Positions 8,227-19,383 of a stretch of 64,000 nucleotides of DNA are shown piece after piece. The DNA comes from Actinomadura cremea (GTDB lineage Bacteria > Actinomycetota > Actinomycetes > Streptosporangiales > Streptosporangiaceae). The notes under the pieces were generated by a model. It saw only the letters and a list, made by a program, of their open reading frames with translations. It was not told where the DNA came from and made no database searches. A program made the position numbers and the translations under genes. The DNA is taken from contig NZ_BMRF01000014.1 of the NCBI RefSeq assembly GCF_014648495.1, positions 62,001 to 126,000 of the forward strand, in the 5' to 3' direction. Positions within the stretch are counted from its first letter, which is position 1. Each line of letters starts with the position of its first letter.

Positions 8227-8997
8227 ATGGAGCGGTTCGACGGACGCCGGGTGATCATCACGGGCGCGGGGTCGGGCATCGGGCAGGCGACGGTGCTGCG
8301 GATCCTCGCCGAGGGCGGGCGCGTCACGGCGTTCGACGTCGGCGAGGAGGGGCTCGCCGAGACGGCGAAGCGGGCCGGTTCGGCCGGGCACGGGGACCGG
8401 CTGACGACCGCGATCATGGACGTCGCGGACGAGGGCGCGGTCCGCCGGGGCGTCGCGGACGCCGTCCGCGAGCTGGGCGGCCTGGACGCGCTCGTCAACG
8501 CCGCCGGGATCCTGCGGTCGTCGCACACGCACGAGACGACGCTGGAGTTCTGGAACACGGTCCTGACGGTGAACCTGACCGGCACGTTCCTGGTGACGCG
8601 CGAGGCGCTGCCCGCGCTGCTGGAGTCGGGGCGGGGCGCGGTGGTGAACTTCAGCTCGACGTCCGCGAGCTTCGCGCATCCCTACATGGCGGCGTACGCG
8701 GCGTCCAAGGGCGGCATCCAGTCGTTCACGCACGTGCTCGCGAGCGAGTACGCCAAGCAGGGGCTGCGGGCCGTGGCGGTGGCGCCGGGCTCGATCAGCA
8801 GCGGCATGACGACCGGGCGCGGACCGGGGCTGCCCGAGGACGCCGACATGAGCCTGTTCGGCAAGCTCATGCCGGCGCTCGGCAAGGGGTTCGCGGGCCC
8901 GGAGACGGTCGCGGGCGTCGTCGCGATGCTGGCGTCCGACGACGGCGCGTTCGTCACCGGCACCGAGCTGCGCATCGACGGCGGCACCCACATGTGA
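8227..8997 (+). CDS. SDR family oxidoreductase
   Basis: A 256-residue short-chain dehydrogenase/reductase. The cofactor motif is TGAGSGIG near residue 12, NAAG follows, and the catalytic set is Ser in NFSSTSAS with YAASKG (Tyr and Lys). It probably uses NAD(P)H on an alcohol or ketone. The ATG at 8227 is preferred because GAGGAGG sits 6 bases before it; a longer GTG start at 8179 would lie inside the operator palindrome. It is convergent with uvrB. Confidence 0.92.
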   Translation: MERFDGRRVIITGAGSGIGQATVLRILAEGGRVTAFDVGEEGLAETAKRAGSAGHGDRLTTAIMDVADEGAVRRGVADAVRELGGLDALVNAAGILRSSHTHETTLEFWNTVLTVNLTGTFLVTREALPALLESGRGAVVNFSSTSASFAHPYMAAYAASKGGIQSFTHVLASEYAKQGLRAVAVAPGSISSGMTTGRGPGLPEDADMSLFGKLMPALGKGFAGPETVAGVVAMLASDDGAFVTGTELRIDGGTHM

Positions 8998-9007
8998 CGC
9001 GCCTCCC

Positions 9008-9033
9008 GGAGGCCGGCGGTCAGCGGACGCCGG

Positions 9034-9052
<19 letters not shown>
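9008..9052. terminator. Hairpin between SDR and uvrB with duplicated stop region
   Basis: An 11-bp perfect inverted repeat (9008-9018 with 9042-9052) flanks two exact copies of a 14-bp unit at 9019-9032 and 9033-9046. It overlaps the last codons of uvrB, whose stop lies in the second copy. It probably terminates both convergent genes. Confidence 0.5.
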
Positions 9053-11151
<2,099 letters not shown>

Positions 11152-11240
11152 TCGTCCCCTCCCCTGGTCTCCCCCCACTGTATTCAGGGGGTCCGACATT
11201 CGGCATCCGATCGACGGAGCCGCAGGTCACACGCCGTTTC

Positions 11241-12395
11241 TCAGGACGTCGGCAGCGGCAGTCGCGCGCGGACCGCCCAGCCGCCGTCCAGCGGCCCGGC
11301 CTCGAACCCGCCGCCGAGCGCCGTGACGCGCTCGCGCAGCCCCACCAGGCCGTTCCCACCGCTCGGCAGCGCGTGCTGGGGAGGCGCCGTCGACTCGCCG
11401 TTGACGATCTCCACCTCGACGGCCTCGGCCAGCAGGACGAGCCCCACCCGGGTGTCGGCGGCGCCCGCGTGCTTGTGGACGTTCGTCAGCGCCTCCTGGA
11501 CGAGCCGGTACACCGTGCGCCCCACGGCGGGCGGCATCGCCCGGTCCTCGCCCCGGACCGCCAGGTCCACCCGCAGGCCGGCGGCCCCGGACTGCCCGAC
11601 GAGCTCCCGGACGTGCTCGAGGGTGGCGTTCTCCTGCGGGAGGACCTCCTCGCCCTGCCGCAGGACCCCGATGACGTGCCGCAGCTCCTCCAGCGCCTGA
11701 CGCCCCATGTCGCCGATCACGGTGGCGGTCTCGGCGGCGCGTCCGGGATCGCGGGGGGCGATCGCCCGCAGCGCCCCGGCGTGGACCACCATCACGCTGA
11801 TCCGGTTGGCCACGACGTCGTGCATCTCCCGCGCGATACGCGTGCGTTCCTCACCCCGCGCGCGCTCTGCGAGAAGGTGCCGTTCCCGTTCCAGCCGTGC
11901 CGCCCGCTCCTGCAACGACGCCAGCAGTTGCTTGCGCGCCCCCATGTACAGGCCCAGCAGCACCGGGACGGCGATGAACGCGACCGCGGAGATCGCGCGG
12001 AAGCCGAAGCTGTCGTTCCCGGACGCCGGAGCGGGGAACACGACGGACAGCACGTATCCGGCGACCGCGACCGCGACGATGCTGCGGCGGGAGACGGCGT
12101 ACGCGGCGAGCGAGTACAGCATGATGAGGAAGCCGACCCCGCCGCCGCCGGTCACCGTGCCGAACGCCACCGCGAACACCGCGAGCCCGACCGGATGCTG
12201 CCGCCGGACGATCAGCGCCAGTCCGACGACGACGCTCGCCGCCGACACCGCCCAGGGCGGGAGCCAGAAATCCTGCTGCGGCGTGAACCAGAGGAGGACG
12301 GCGTCGCCGATCGCCGCCGACACGGCGATGGCGACGTCGAGCGCGCGCGAGCGCCGCGACGCCCACGCCGTCCGCCACCATCCCCCGGGGTGCAT
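11241..12395 (-). CDS. Sensor histidine kinase, NarL-partner type (HisKA_3)
   Basis: A 384-residue membrane kinase. Several hydrophobic segments fill residues 20-150, followed by a coiled linker, the dimerisation/phosphoacceptor motif REMHDVVANRISVMV and an HATPase domain with VYRLVQEALTNVHKHA (N box) and GNGLVGLRERV (G box). Such kinases pair with LuxR-type regulators, but none is beside it; uvrB and coaE flank it. ATG 12395 is preferred; the upstream sequence has no ribosome site and shows a TATAAG-like box close by, so the mRNA could be leaderless. Confidence 0.88.
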   Translation of the reverse strand: MHPGGWWRTAWASRRSRALDVAIAVSAAIGDAVLLWFTPQQDFWLPPWAVSAASVVVGLALIVRRQHPVGLAVFAVAFGTVTGGGGVGFLIMLYSLAAYAVSRRSIVAVAVAGYVLSVVFPAPASGNDSFGFRAISAVAFIAVPVLLGLYMGARKQLLASLQERAARLERERHLLAERARGEERTRIAREMHDVVANRISVMVVHAGALRAIAPRDPGRAAETATVIGDMGRQALEELRHVIGVLRQGEEVLPQENATLEHVRELVGQSGAAGLRVDLAVRGEDRAMPPAVGRTVYRLVQEALTNVHKHAGAADTRVGLVLLAEAVEVEIVNGESTAPPQHALPSGGNGLVGLRERVTALGGGFEAGPLDGGWAVRARLPLPTS

Positions 12396-12511
12396 AGCGA
12401 TGAGCTTATAGCGGCGGACCACCTGCCATCGGCCGCTCGTGACGAAGGCGACAAGCGGCATGTACCGGGCACCCCGAGGTCACCGGACGGCGGCCGGAGC
12501 CGCCCACCGGG

Positions 12512-13114
12512 TCAGGACTCGGCGGCACGGGCGGCGAGGACCTCCCAGAGGGCGTCGACCTGCGCGTTCAGCTTCTCCAGATCGCCGGAGTTGTCGATCA
12601 GGTGGTCGGCGACGGCGCGGCGTTCGGCGCGCGACGCCTGGTTCGCCATGCGGGCGCGGGCGTCGGCCTCGGTCATGCCGCGGCGGGACGTCAGGCGGTC
12701 GAGCTGGGCCTCCTCGGGGGCGTCGACGACCACGACGACGTCGTACATCCCCCGGAGCCCGTTCTCGACCAGGAGCGGGACGTCGTAGACCACGACGGCG
12801 TCGCCCGGCGCGGCGTCCATCAGCTCCTGCATCCGCTCCCCCACCAGGGGGTGGACGATCGCGTTCAGGGCGGCGAGGCGGTCGGCGTCGTTGAACACGA
12901 TCGAGCCGACCTTCGCGCGGTCGAGGTCGCCGGACGGCAGCAGCACGCCGTCGCCGAACTCGCGGACGACCGCGGCGAGGCCGGGGGTGCCGGGCTCCAC
13001 GACCTCCCGCGCGATGCGGTCGGCGTCGATCACCACCGCGCCGTGGCCGCTCAACCGCGCCGACACCTCGCTCTTGCCCGACCCGATTCCGCCGGTGAGT
13101 CCCACTTTCAGCAT
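12512..13114 (-). CDS. coaE: Dephospho-CoA kinase
   Basis: The last step of coenzyme A synthesis: phosphorylation of the 3'-hydroxyl of dephospho-CoA. It has 200 residues with P-loop [10 protein letters not shown] at the start, [14 protein letters not shown], and [12 protein letters not shown] in the substrate region. Some actinobacterial CoaE proteins carry a C-terminal GrpB-like domain; this one has only the kinase. Its place between rpsA and uvrB matches the conserved actinobacterial order. Confidence 0.95.
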   Translation of the reverse strand: MLKVGLTGGIGSGKSEVSARLSGHGAVVIDADRIAREVVEPGTPGLAAVVREFGDGVLLPSGDLDRAKVGSIVFNDADRLAALNAIVHPLVGERMQELMDAAPGDAVVVYDVPLLVENGLRGMYDVVVVVDAPEEAQLDRLTSRRGMTEADARARMANQASRAERRAVADHLIDNSGDLEKLNAQVDALWEVLAARAAES

Positions 13115-13124
13115 GAGAGGAACC

Positions 13125-13682
13125 CTAGGCCCCGGCCGTTCCCGCCGTCCCGGCGGTCCCGGCCGCTCCGGCGGGCTCGACGGCGCCGGCCTCGGCGACC
13201 GGCAGGTCCTTGCGCATGTGGACGTGCGTCAGGTGCGCGGCGACCCGCTCCCGGTTCGTCTCCCGGTAGCCGGCCCGCCGGTACAGGCGCAGGTTCCCCT
13301 CGCTGAGGTGGCCGGTGAACAGTGCGCACGCGTCGGCGCGCCCGGCCACCGCGTCCTCGACCGCCCGCAGCAGCCGCCCGCCGATCCCGCGGCCCTGCAG
13401 GTCGGGCGCCACGACGAGCCGTCCGACCAGGCACGTCCGGTCGTTGAACCGGGCGCGGACGGCACCGGCGACACGCCCGTCCAGCATCGCCTTCAGGACG
13501 ACCCCGTCGCCGTCTCCCAGGGTCGCGCGGAGCCGGTCCAGGGATTCCACGAGCGGCGGGATGAACGGGTCGCCGTACAGTTGCGCCTCGGTCAGGTAGG
13601 CGGCCCGCTGGACGGTCAGGATCTCCCCGGCGTCCGCGACGCCGGCCCGCACGATGACGGCCGTCGTCTCGCTCATGCGCAT
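13125..13682 (-). CDS. GNAT family N-acetyltransferase
   Basis: A 185-residue acetyltransferase. [25 protein letters not shown] is the acetyl-CoA binding motif, and [13 protein letters not shown] is the following motif B. The C-terminus ends in an alanine/glycine/threonine repeat (GTAGTAGTAG) that is probably disordered. The start is ATG 13682, with ATG 13676 also possible. It lies 10 bp upstream of coaE on the same strand, so it may be co-transcribed. The acceptor is unknown. Confidence 0.85.
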   Translation of the reverse strand: MRMSETTAVIVRAGVADAGEILTVQRAAYLTEAQLYGDPFIPPLVESLDRLRATLGDGDGVVLKAMLDGRVAGAVRARFNDRTCLVGRLVVAPDLQGRGIGGRLLRAVEDAVAGRADACALFTGHLSEGNLRLYRRAGYRETNRERVAAHLTHVHMRKDLPVAEAGAVEPAGAAGTAGTAGTAGA

Positions 13683-13706
13683 GACCCTAGCGGCCCCCCG
13701 TCCCCG

Positions 13707-15716
13707 CTACCGCTGGAGCCGGACGGTCACCGCGACCGGGTAGTGGTCGGACGCCTCGGACTTCGGCACGTCGTAGTCGGAGAACAGCACGCCGTCCGAA
13801 CCGAAGATCCAGTCGTGCCGCTCCCCGTCCGGGGTGGTCGGCGACGGGTCGGCGCCGATCACGGCCGTGCGCAGGTCGGTGCCGCGGGTCATCCGGGTCA
13901 GCTCGGGGCTGCCCGGGCCGGCGTTGAGGTCGCCGCCGATCACGGTGCGGGGGGCGCCGCCCCAGGCTCGCAGCAGCGCCGCGATCTGCCGGGTCCGCTC
14001 GTCGCCGCGGTCCTCGCCGCCCTCCAGGTGCGTGGACCACACGTCCATCGTGGTCTCGCCGACACGGAGCCGGGCCCACACGTAGCCGCGGATCTGCGAC
14101 CAGTCGCCCTTCGGCATGCGGGCGGTCCCGGAACTGACGACCGGCAGGGACGTCAGGATCGCGTTGCCGAACTGGCCGTCGGCGGCCGGACCCCAGACCA
14201 GCTTCATGCCGAGGCGCCGCGACAGCCACACCCCGACGTCGGCGGTGCCGGACAGCAGCGAGCCGCGTCCGGCCTCCTGCAGCAGCACCACCTGCGGCTT
14301 CTGCCCCTCGATGGTGCGGGCGATCCCCTCGGGGTTCAGCTGGCCGTCCTGGTCGACCGCGTCGTGGACGTTGTAGCTCATGATCCGGACGCGGTCCGCG
14401 CCCGGCGCGGCGTGCGCCCGCCCGTCCGGCACGGCCACCGTGAAGACGAGCGTGCCGAGCAGCAGCGCGAGGGAGGCGGCACCGGCGGTGAGCGCGCGCA
14501 GCGGCGCGCGCGCGGGCAGCGGCCCGCCGCGGGCGGCGGCGATCGCCGCGAGCGCCCCCAGCGCGATCCCGGCGAGGCCGGGCAGCAGGTTGTTCGGGAA
14601 CGGCATCGGCAGCAGCGCGCTCACCTGGTAGGGGACGAGGATGAGCGCGACGAGGAAGCCGCCGAGGGCCGCGGCGACGTCGATCCGCAGCACCGAACCG
14701 CCCGTCCCGGCGCGGCGCAGCGGCGCCCGGCAGGCGACGGCCAGCAGCCACGCCGACAGCACCTGCCCGAGGATCACGACCGGGACGACCTCGATCCCGG
14801 AGATCGCGTAGGTGCCGGCGACCGCGCCCGCCCCGATGCCCAGCACCGTCCCGCCGAGCACGCACACGCCGCCCGGCACCGCCCGGACGGCGAGGCCGGA
14901 GGCGAGGAACGCCAGCGCGAGGCCCTGCCCGACGACGATCGTGACGTGCGCCGCCGTCAGGGAGCGCCACCCGGACGACGCGACGAACGCGGGGCTGGAC
15001 AGCACGAGCACCTGGAGCGCCAGGAACGGCCCGAGCGCCGAGGCGCCCAGCGCGTCCCGCCACGAGATGCCGGGCGGCGGCACCGTCCCGGACCGCAGCT
15101 CCCGGTACAGCGCGGCGGCGCCGAGCCCGACGAACGCCAGGCACGCGATCCACGGCCCGATCCCGGACCGCCACACCGAGTCCCAGGTGGCGAAGCACAT
15201 CCGGACGGCCGAGTCGACCGACAGCCCGGCGACCACCGCGGTCGCGAACCCCACCCCGGACAGGCCGCGGGCGCCCTCGTAGAGCGCCGCCACCGCGATC
15301 ATGCCGATCGCGGTGCCGATGAGCACCAGCCAGGTGCGCGGGTCGATGAGCTGCGCGAGGAACCGGACGGCCAGCAGCCCGCCCACTCCGGTGAGCAGCA
15401 GGCCGCGGGGGCCGGCGGCGCGGCGGATCAGCGGCGCGGTGAACCCGGCCAGGAAGATGATCAGCACCGCGACGGCGGCGACGCCGAGACCGGCGCTGTC
15501 GGCGAAGTTGTCGAGCTGCGGTAGCGAGAAGCGCAGGGTCTGCGCCAGGACCGCCACCGTGATCGCGATCAGCGCGAGCCGGGCCGGGCCGGGCGGGACG
15601 ATCGACGGGCCCGGCGCCGCCGGGCCGCCGGTCTTGAATTCTGCCTCTGTGCTGGCCACTTGTTCGAGTGCTCCAGGGGGACGGGCGTGGCTGGGGGGTC
15701 GTGGTAACGAGATCAC
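13707..15716 (-). CDS. Multi-pass membrane protein with C-terminal endonuclease/exonuclease/phosphatase domain
   Basis: A protein of up to 669 residues. About residues 40-400 form many hydrophobic segments, and the last 230 form an EEP-fold domain: RIMSYNVHDA, VVLLQEAG, GGDLNAGPGSPE and EASDHYPVAV carry the metal-binding Asn, Glu, Asp and His residues. Predicted to act on a phosphodiester outside the membrane; substrate unknown. The start is doubtful: GTG 15716 lies inside a strong hairpin and brings in a TTA codon at 15705-15707. GTG 15659 avoids both and may be the true start. Confidence 0.75.
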   Translation of the reverse strand: MISLPRPPSHARPPGALEQVASTEAEFKTGGPAAPGPSIVPPGPARLALIAITVAVLAQTLRFSLPQLDNFADSAGLGVAAVAVLIIFLAGFTAPLIRRAAGPRGLLLTGVGGLLAVRFLAQLIDPRTWLVLIGTAIGMIAVAALYEGARGLSGVGFATAVVAGLSVDSAVRMCFATWDSVWRSGIGPWIACLAFVGLGAAALYRELRSGTVPPPGISWRDALGASALGPFLALQVLVLSSPAFVASSGWRSLTAAHVTIVVGQGLALAFLASGLAVRAVPGGVCVLGGTVLGIGAGAVAGTYAISGIEVVPVVILGQVLSAWLLAVACRAPLRRAGTGGSVLRIDVAAALGGFLVALILVPYQVSALLPMPFPNNLLPGLAGIALGALAAIAAARGGPLPARAPLRALTAGAASLALLLGTLVFTVAVPDGRAHAAPGADRVRIMSYNVHDAVDQDGQLNPEGIARTIEGQKPQVVLLQEAGRGSLLSGTADVGVWLSRRLGMKLVWGPAADGQFGNAILTSLPVVSSGTARMPKGDWSQIRGYVWARLRVGETTMDVWSTHLEGGEDRGDERTRQIAALLRAWGGAPRTVIGGDLNAGPGSPELTRMTRGTDLRTAVIGADPSPTTPDGERHDWIFGSDGVLFSDYDVPKSEASDHYPVAVTVRLQR

Positions 15717-15758
15717 GGCCGGGGGCCGATCCGTGAAGATCGGCTCCCGGCCGTGATC
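15711..15758. terminator. 21-bp stem hairpin between rpsA and the EEP gene
   Basis: Arms 15711-15731 and 15738-15758 pair over 21 positions with one mismatch and a 6-nt loop. With the hairpin at 15786-15814 it would end rpsA transcription. It covers the annotated GTG start of the EEP membrane protein gene. Confidence 0.75.
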
Positions 15759-15785
15759 ATAGGGTCATTCGGTGGCCGGCTCCGG

Positions 15786-15814
15786 CGGAGCCGACCCGGG
15801 TAGGGTCGGCTCCG
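15786..15814 (-). terminator. rpsA terminator hairpin
   Basis: A perfect 12-bp stem (15786-15797 with 15803-15814) with a 5-nt loop, 45 nt beyond the rpsA stop on the rpsA strand. No T tract follows. Confidence 0.65.
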
Positions 15815-15858
15815 GTGGGGCTACCCCCGGTGGAGTCGGCTACGTGGACCGGAGGGCG

Positions 15859-17352
15859 TCACTGCCCGCCGGACAGCTTCTCCCGCAGCGCGGCGAGCGC
15901 CTCGTCGGTGGCCAGGGCGCCACCGCCGGACTCGCTCTCGCCGCCGCCGGAGTACGAGGTCTCGCCGCCACCGCCGCCCCCGGTGCTCGGGGCGGGCGCC
16001 GTGTCGGCCTCCGCCTCGGCCTTGCGGGCCTCCTCGATCTGCCGGCGGTGGGAGTCGAACCGGGACCGGGCCTCGGCGTACTGCCGCTCCCAGGTCTCGC
16101 GCTGCTCGTCGAAGCCCGGCAGCCACTCGCCCGTCTCGGCGTCGAAGCCCTCGGGGTACTTGTAGTTGCCCTGCTCGTCGTACTCGGCCGGCATCCCGTA
16201 GAGGGTGGGATCGAAGTCCTCTTCCTCCATGTTGGCCGCGCCCTCGTTCGCCTGCTTGAGCGACAGGCTGATGCGGCGCCGGTCGAGGTCGATGTCGATG
16301 ATCTTCACGAAGATCTCGTCGCCGACCTGGACGACCTGCTCCGGGATCTCCACGTGGCGCTCGGCCAGCTCGGAGATGTGGACCAGGCCCTCGATGCCCT
16401 CCTCGACCCGGACGAACGCGCCGAACGGCACCAGCTTGGTGACGCGGCCCGGCACGACCTGGCCGATCTGGTGGGTGCGGGCGAACTGCTGCCACGGGTC
16501 TTCCTGCGTGGCCTTGAGCGACAGGGAGACGCGCTCGCGCTCCATGTCGACGTCCAGGACCTCGACCGTGACCTCCTGGCCGACCTCGACGACCTCGGAC
16601 GGGTGGTCGATGTGCTTCCAGGACAGCTCGGAGACGTGCACCAGGCCGTCGACGCCGCCGAGATCGACGAACGCGCCGAAGTTGACGATCGAGGAGACGA
16701 CGCCCTTGCGGACCTGGCCCTTCTGCAGGGTGTTGAGGAAGGTCTGGCGGACCTCGCTCTGCGTCTGCTCCAGCCAGGCGCGGCGGGACAGGACCACGTT
16801 GTTGCGGTTCTTGTCCAGCTCGATGATCTTGGCCTCGAGCTCGCGGCCCACGTAGGGCTGCAGGTCGCGGACACGGCGCATCTCGACCAGCGACGCGGGC
16901 AGGAAGCCGCGCAGGCCGATGTCGAGGATCAGGCCGCCCTTGACGACCTCGATGACGGTACCGGTGACGATGCCGTCCTCGTCCTTGATCTTCTCGATCG
17001 TGCCCCAGGCGCGCTCGTACTGGGCGCGCTTCTTGGACAGGATCAGCCGACCTTCCTTGTCCTCCTTCTGGAGGACGAGGGCCTCGACGTGATCACCGAC
17101 GGCGACGACCTCGTTCGGGTCGACGTCGTGCTTGATCGAGAGTTCCCGGGACGGGATGACGCCCTCGGTCTTGTAGCCGATGTCGAGGAGGACCTCGTCA
17201 CGATCGACCTTGACGACAGTGCCTTCGACAATGTCGCCGTCGTTGAAGTACTTGATGGTCTCATCGATCGCCGCGAGGAAGGCTTCCTCGGACCCGATGT
17301 CGTTGACCGCTACCTGCGGGGTGGTCGAGGTGGCCTCGGTGCTGCTCGTCAT
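15859..17352 (-). CDS. rpsA: 30S ribosomal protein S1
   Basis: Ribosomal protein S1, 497 residues, which helps load mRNA on the 30S subunit. Four S1 OB-fold repeats are visible: GDIVEGTVVKVDRDEVLLDIG, then GTVIEVVKGGLILDIG, then VRKGVVSSIVNFGAFVDLG, then VVPGRVTKLVPFGAFVRVE; repeats three and four have HVSELSWKHIDHP and HISELAERHVEIP. The C-terminal tail is acidic, then glycine/serine-rich. ATG 17352 (MTSSTEATS) is chosen; the frame stays open further upstream but that part is unlike S1. Confidence 0.97.
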   Translation of the reverse strand: MTSSTEATSTTPQVAVNDIGSEEAFLAAIDETIKYFNDGDIVEGTVVKVDRDEVLLDIGYKTEGVIPSRELSIKHDVDPNEVVAVGDHVEALVLQKEDKEGRLILSKKRAQYERAWGTIEKIKDEDGIVTGTVIEVVKGGLILDIGLRGFLPASLVEMRRVRDLQPYVGRELEAKIIELDKNRNNVVLSRRAWLEQTQSEVRQTFLNTLQKGQVRKGVVSSIVNFGAFVDLGGVDGLVHVSELSWKHIDHPSEVVEVGQEVTVEVLDVDMERERVSLSLKATQEDPWQQFARTHQIGQVVPGRVTKLVPFGAFVRVEEGIEGLVHISELAERHVEIPEQVVQVGDEIFVKIIDIDLDRRRISLSLKQANEGAANMEEEDFDPTLYGMPAEYDEQGNYKYPEGFDAETGEWLPGFDEQRETWERQYAEARSRFDSHRRQIEEARKAEAEADTAPAPSTGGGGGGETSYSGGGESESGGGALATDEALAALREKLSGGQ

Positions 17353-17541
17353 GTGTCGGCTGGCTCCGGTACGGACATGGAAGTCGTATGGGTTACGCGC
17401 GGCGGGCCGTTGGTCTGCCCTGCCGAAGACCGGAAAGGAACGCGAGTCGCCTCGCACCTGTGAACCGAACCGTTGTCGCCGACCTGACCGAGCGCGAGCC
17501 TGCTCCGTCCGAAGCACGCGCAAGCCCACAGCGCAGCGATC

Positions 17542-17571
17542 AGGATATGGGACCGAAACCCCCGGGGTCAA
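17542..17571 (-). promoter_or_regulatory. rpsA promoter and long leader
   Basis: On the minus strand, TTGACC (17566-17571) and TATCCT (17542-17547) are 18 bp apart, a good match to the vegetative sigma consensus. Transcription would begin near 17535, giving a leader of about 180 nt before rpsA. The gap 17353-17678 holds this promoter and leader and no gene that I can see. S1 autoregulates its mRNA in other bacteria; whether the leader does so here is inference. Confidence 0.6.
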
Positions 17572-17678
17572 TCCGGCCCCCGCCGCCCCGGCCCTCGTGC
17601 CGCGTCCGAAGGCCGCCCGGAGCACGTCCGGGCCGCCTCCGGGCCCGTCCGGATCGGGGCCGCCGGCGTCCGTGCGGA

Positions 17679-18815
17679 TCAGTAGATCCGCGCGATGCTT
17701 CTGGTCTGCGCGGCGAGTCCGTCCTGCAGGCCCCTCGGAACCGTCACCGTGCTCGGGTCGCCGTCGGAGGTGTACCGCTCCTCCGGGTGCTGGTCAAGAT
17801 ACTCGAGCCAGGCCGTCGAGCAGTACTGCTTGCAGTCGTTCTCCTTGATCTTGCCCTCCGACCGCACCCGCGGGATCGCCCACCGCTCGAACTCCTCGGC
17901 GTACGGCGACGGCGAGGGCCGCCACCCGGCCAGGAACATGCCCTGGAAGGCGTACCGGCCCTTCTGCTCGCGCGCCCAGCTCTCCTTCTCGGGCGCGACT
18001 CCGAACGGGTAGGCGAGCGTCCCGGTGTGCGTGCCGGTGAGCTTGACGACCTCGTCCTCCAGCCCGCCGACCTCCGTGCGGACCTCCTCGGCGGACAGCC
18101 CGCCGAGGTTGGGGTGCGACAGGGTGTGGTTGCCGAGGTCGTACCCGTGCTGCAGCAGCCACTTCAGCGCCGCCGACGCCTCGGCGCCCTGGAGCCCGAA
18201 CATGTCCTTGTTCAGGTACAGGGTCGCGGTCGCCCGGAACCCGGGGTTCTCCCGCGCCACCCGCTGGATGATCCCGACGGCCGTGTCCGGCTTCGGGCTG
18301 CCGTGCGCGTCGAGACCGAAGTGGCCCGGCGTGCTGTCGTCGAACGTCAGCACCACCGGGTGCTTGCCCGCCGGGACGTTGATCCGCCCGCTCGCGAACT
18401 CGGTCGCGGTGATCGGCGCGTACCCGCCCTTGGCGAGCCGCGTCAGCTCGTCGTACAGCTCCTTGGTCGACCGGTCCAGCGACTGCTCCGGCTTGTCCAG
18501 GATCCGGTGGTACATCAGCACCGGCACCTGGCCCAGCTCGTTGGCCTTCGCCGCCGCCGCGGCGGGCGCCGCCGCCTGGATCGGCGCCGTCGTCGACGCG
18601 CTCGGCGCCGCGCTCGCGGCACCCGGCGCGGCCGCCGCCCCGGCGCCCGGCGGCACGGGGTGCTCCGCGTCCACGGGTCTCGCCTCCGCCGCGGCCCCGG
18701 CCCGCTCGGCCTCGGCCGTGTTCCCCCCGTCGTCCCGTCGCTCTCCGGGCAGTACCAGCCCGAGGACGACGGCGCAGACGACCACGACTCCTGCGATCTT
18801 GTGAAGGAGCGGCAT
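17679..18815 (-). CDS. Polysaccharide deacetylase family protein, membrane-anchored
   Basis: A 378-residue NodB-fold protein. A single N-terminal hydrophobic segment (about residues 5-25) is followed by an alanine/proline-rich linker, then VPVLMYHRIL, VVLTFDDSTPGHF (catalytic Asp pair) and GNHTLSHPNLGG (metal-binding His). This family removes acetyl groups from chitin-like polymers or peptidoglycan. The protein would sit outside the membrane and may modify the cell wall. ATG 18815 follows a GGGGGGAAC stretch. Confidence 0.85.
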   Translation of the reverse strand: MPLLHKIAGVVVVCAVVLGLVLPGERRDDGGNTAEAERAGAAAEARPVDAEHPVPPGAGAAAAPGAASAAPSASTTAPIQAAAPAAAAAKANELGQVPVLMYHRILDKPEQSLDRSTKELYDELTRLAKGGYAPITATEFASGRINVPAGKHPVVLTFDDSTPGHFGLDAHGSPKPDTAVGIIQRVARENPGFRATATLYLNKDMFGLQGAEASAALKWLLQHGYDLGNHTLSHPNLGGLSAEEVRTEVGGLEDEVVKLTGTHTGTLAYPFGVAPEKESWAREQKGRYAFQGMFLAGWRPSPSPYAEEFERWAIPRVRSEGKIKENDCKQYCSTAWLEYLDQHPEERYTSDGDPSTVTVPRGLQDGLAAQTRSIARIY

Positions 18816-19383
18816 GTTCCCCCCGCCGGTCGACCCGAACAGGACCAGAAACAGCGTAGATCCCCGGGAGATCTACGGACACCTCATCTCGTACCCGATG
18901 ATCCCCACGGAGCATCCACGCCCCGGCCCTCATCCCGCCAAATCCGGAACGCAGGGGTTAAATGACACGACGTCCCCGGTCGTCCCGGACACGCCGCGCC
19001 CGCGCCTTGCGGCCCGTGCGGCGACACCTCCCATAAGATCAACTCACCGTGACGAGTCGATCACCGGGGGTACCTTAATGCTCCCGGCCCCGATCTGCGC
19101 CCTTTTCCGGTCGGCGGTCCAGCCGGATCGACGCACGATGCCGGGGCGGCGCGGCGCGGCGGCGTCCACCAGACCGGCCGTGCCGAGGGCGCCGCATCGG
19201 TTCGGACGGGTGCACCGTGCCGGGCGTCGCGGCGCGGCAGCGTCCATCTGGGACGGCCGTGGCGCGGGCGCAGCACCTCTCCACCGACGGTCCGGTCCGG
19301 TCCTCCGACGCCTCGCTCCACCGGCGTACCGCCGCGCCGGACGCGGCCGCCCTGTGGGCGGCACGTCCGGCGGGCGGACGGGG
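18816..19383. other. 568-bp intergenic stretch between polA end and deacetylase start
   Basis: No convincing gene. A perfect 8-bp inverted repeat (18855-18862 with 18870-18877, CGTAGATC/GATCTACG) lies about 40-60 bp upstream of the deacetylase start. A degenerate direct repeat of about 47 bp occurs near 19140-19186 and 19219-19265. Two hairpins near 19346-19380 end polA. Reading frames in this gap are only GC-driven. Confidence 0.5.
19346..19380 (-). terminator. polA double hairpin terminator
   Basis: GCCGCCC-TGT-GGGCGGC (19346-19362) and CGTCCG-GCGGG-CGGACG (19364-19380) are two perfect hairpins in tandem, starting 4 bases beyond the polA stop on the polA strand. Confidence 0.65.

Noticed and set aside
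19044-19364. A 106-codon minus-strand frame downstream of polA
   Set aside because: Arg/Pro/Ala-rich only, no ribosome site, overlaps polA terminator hairpins.
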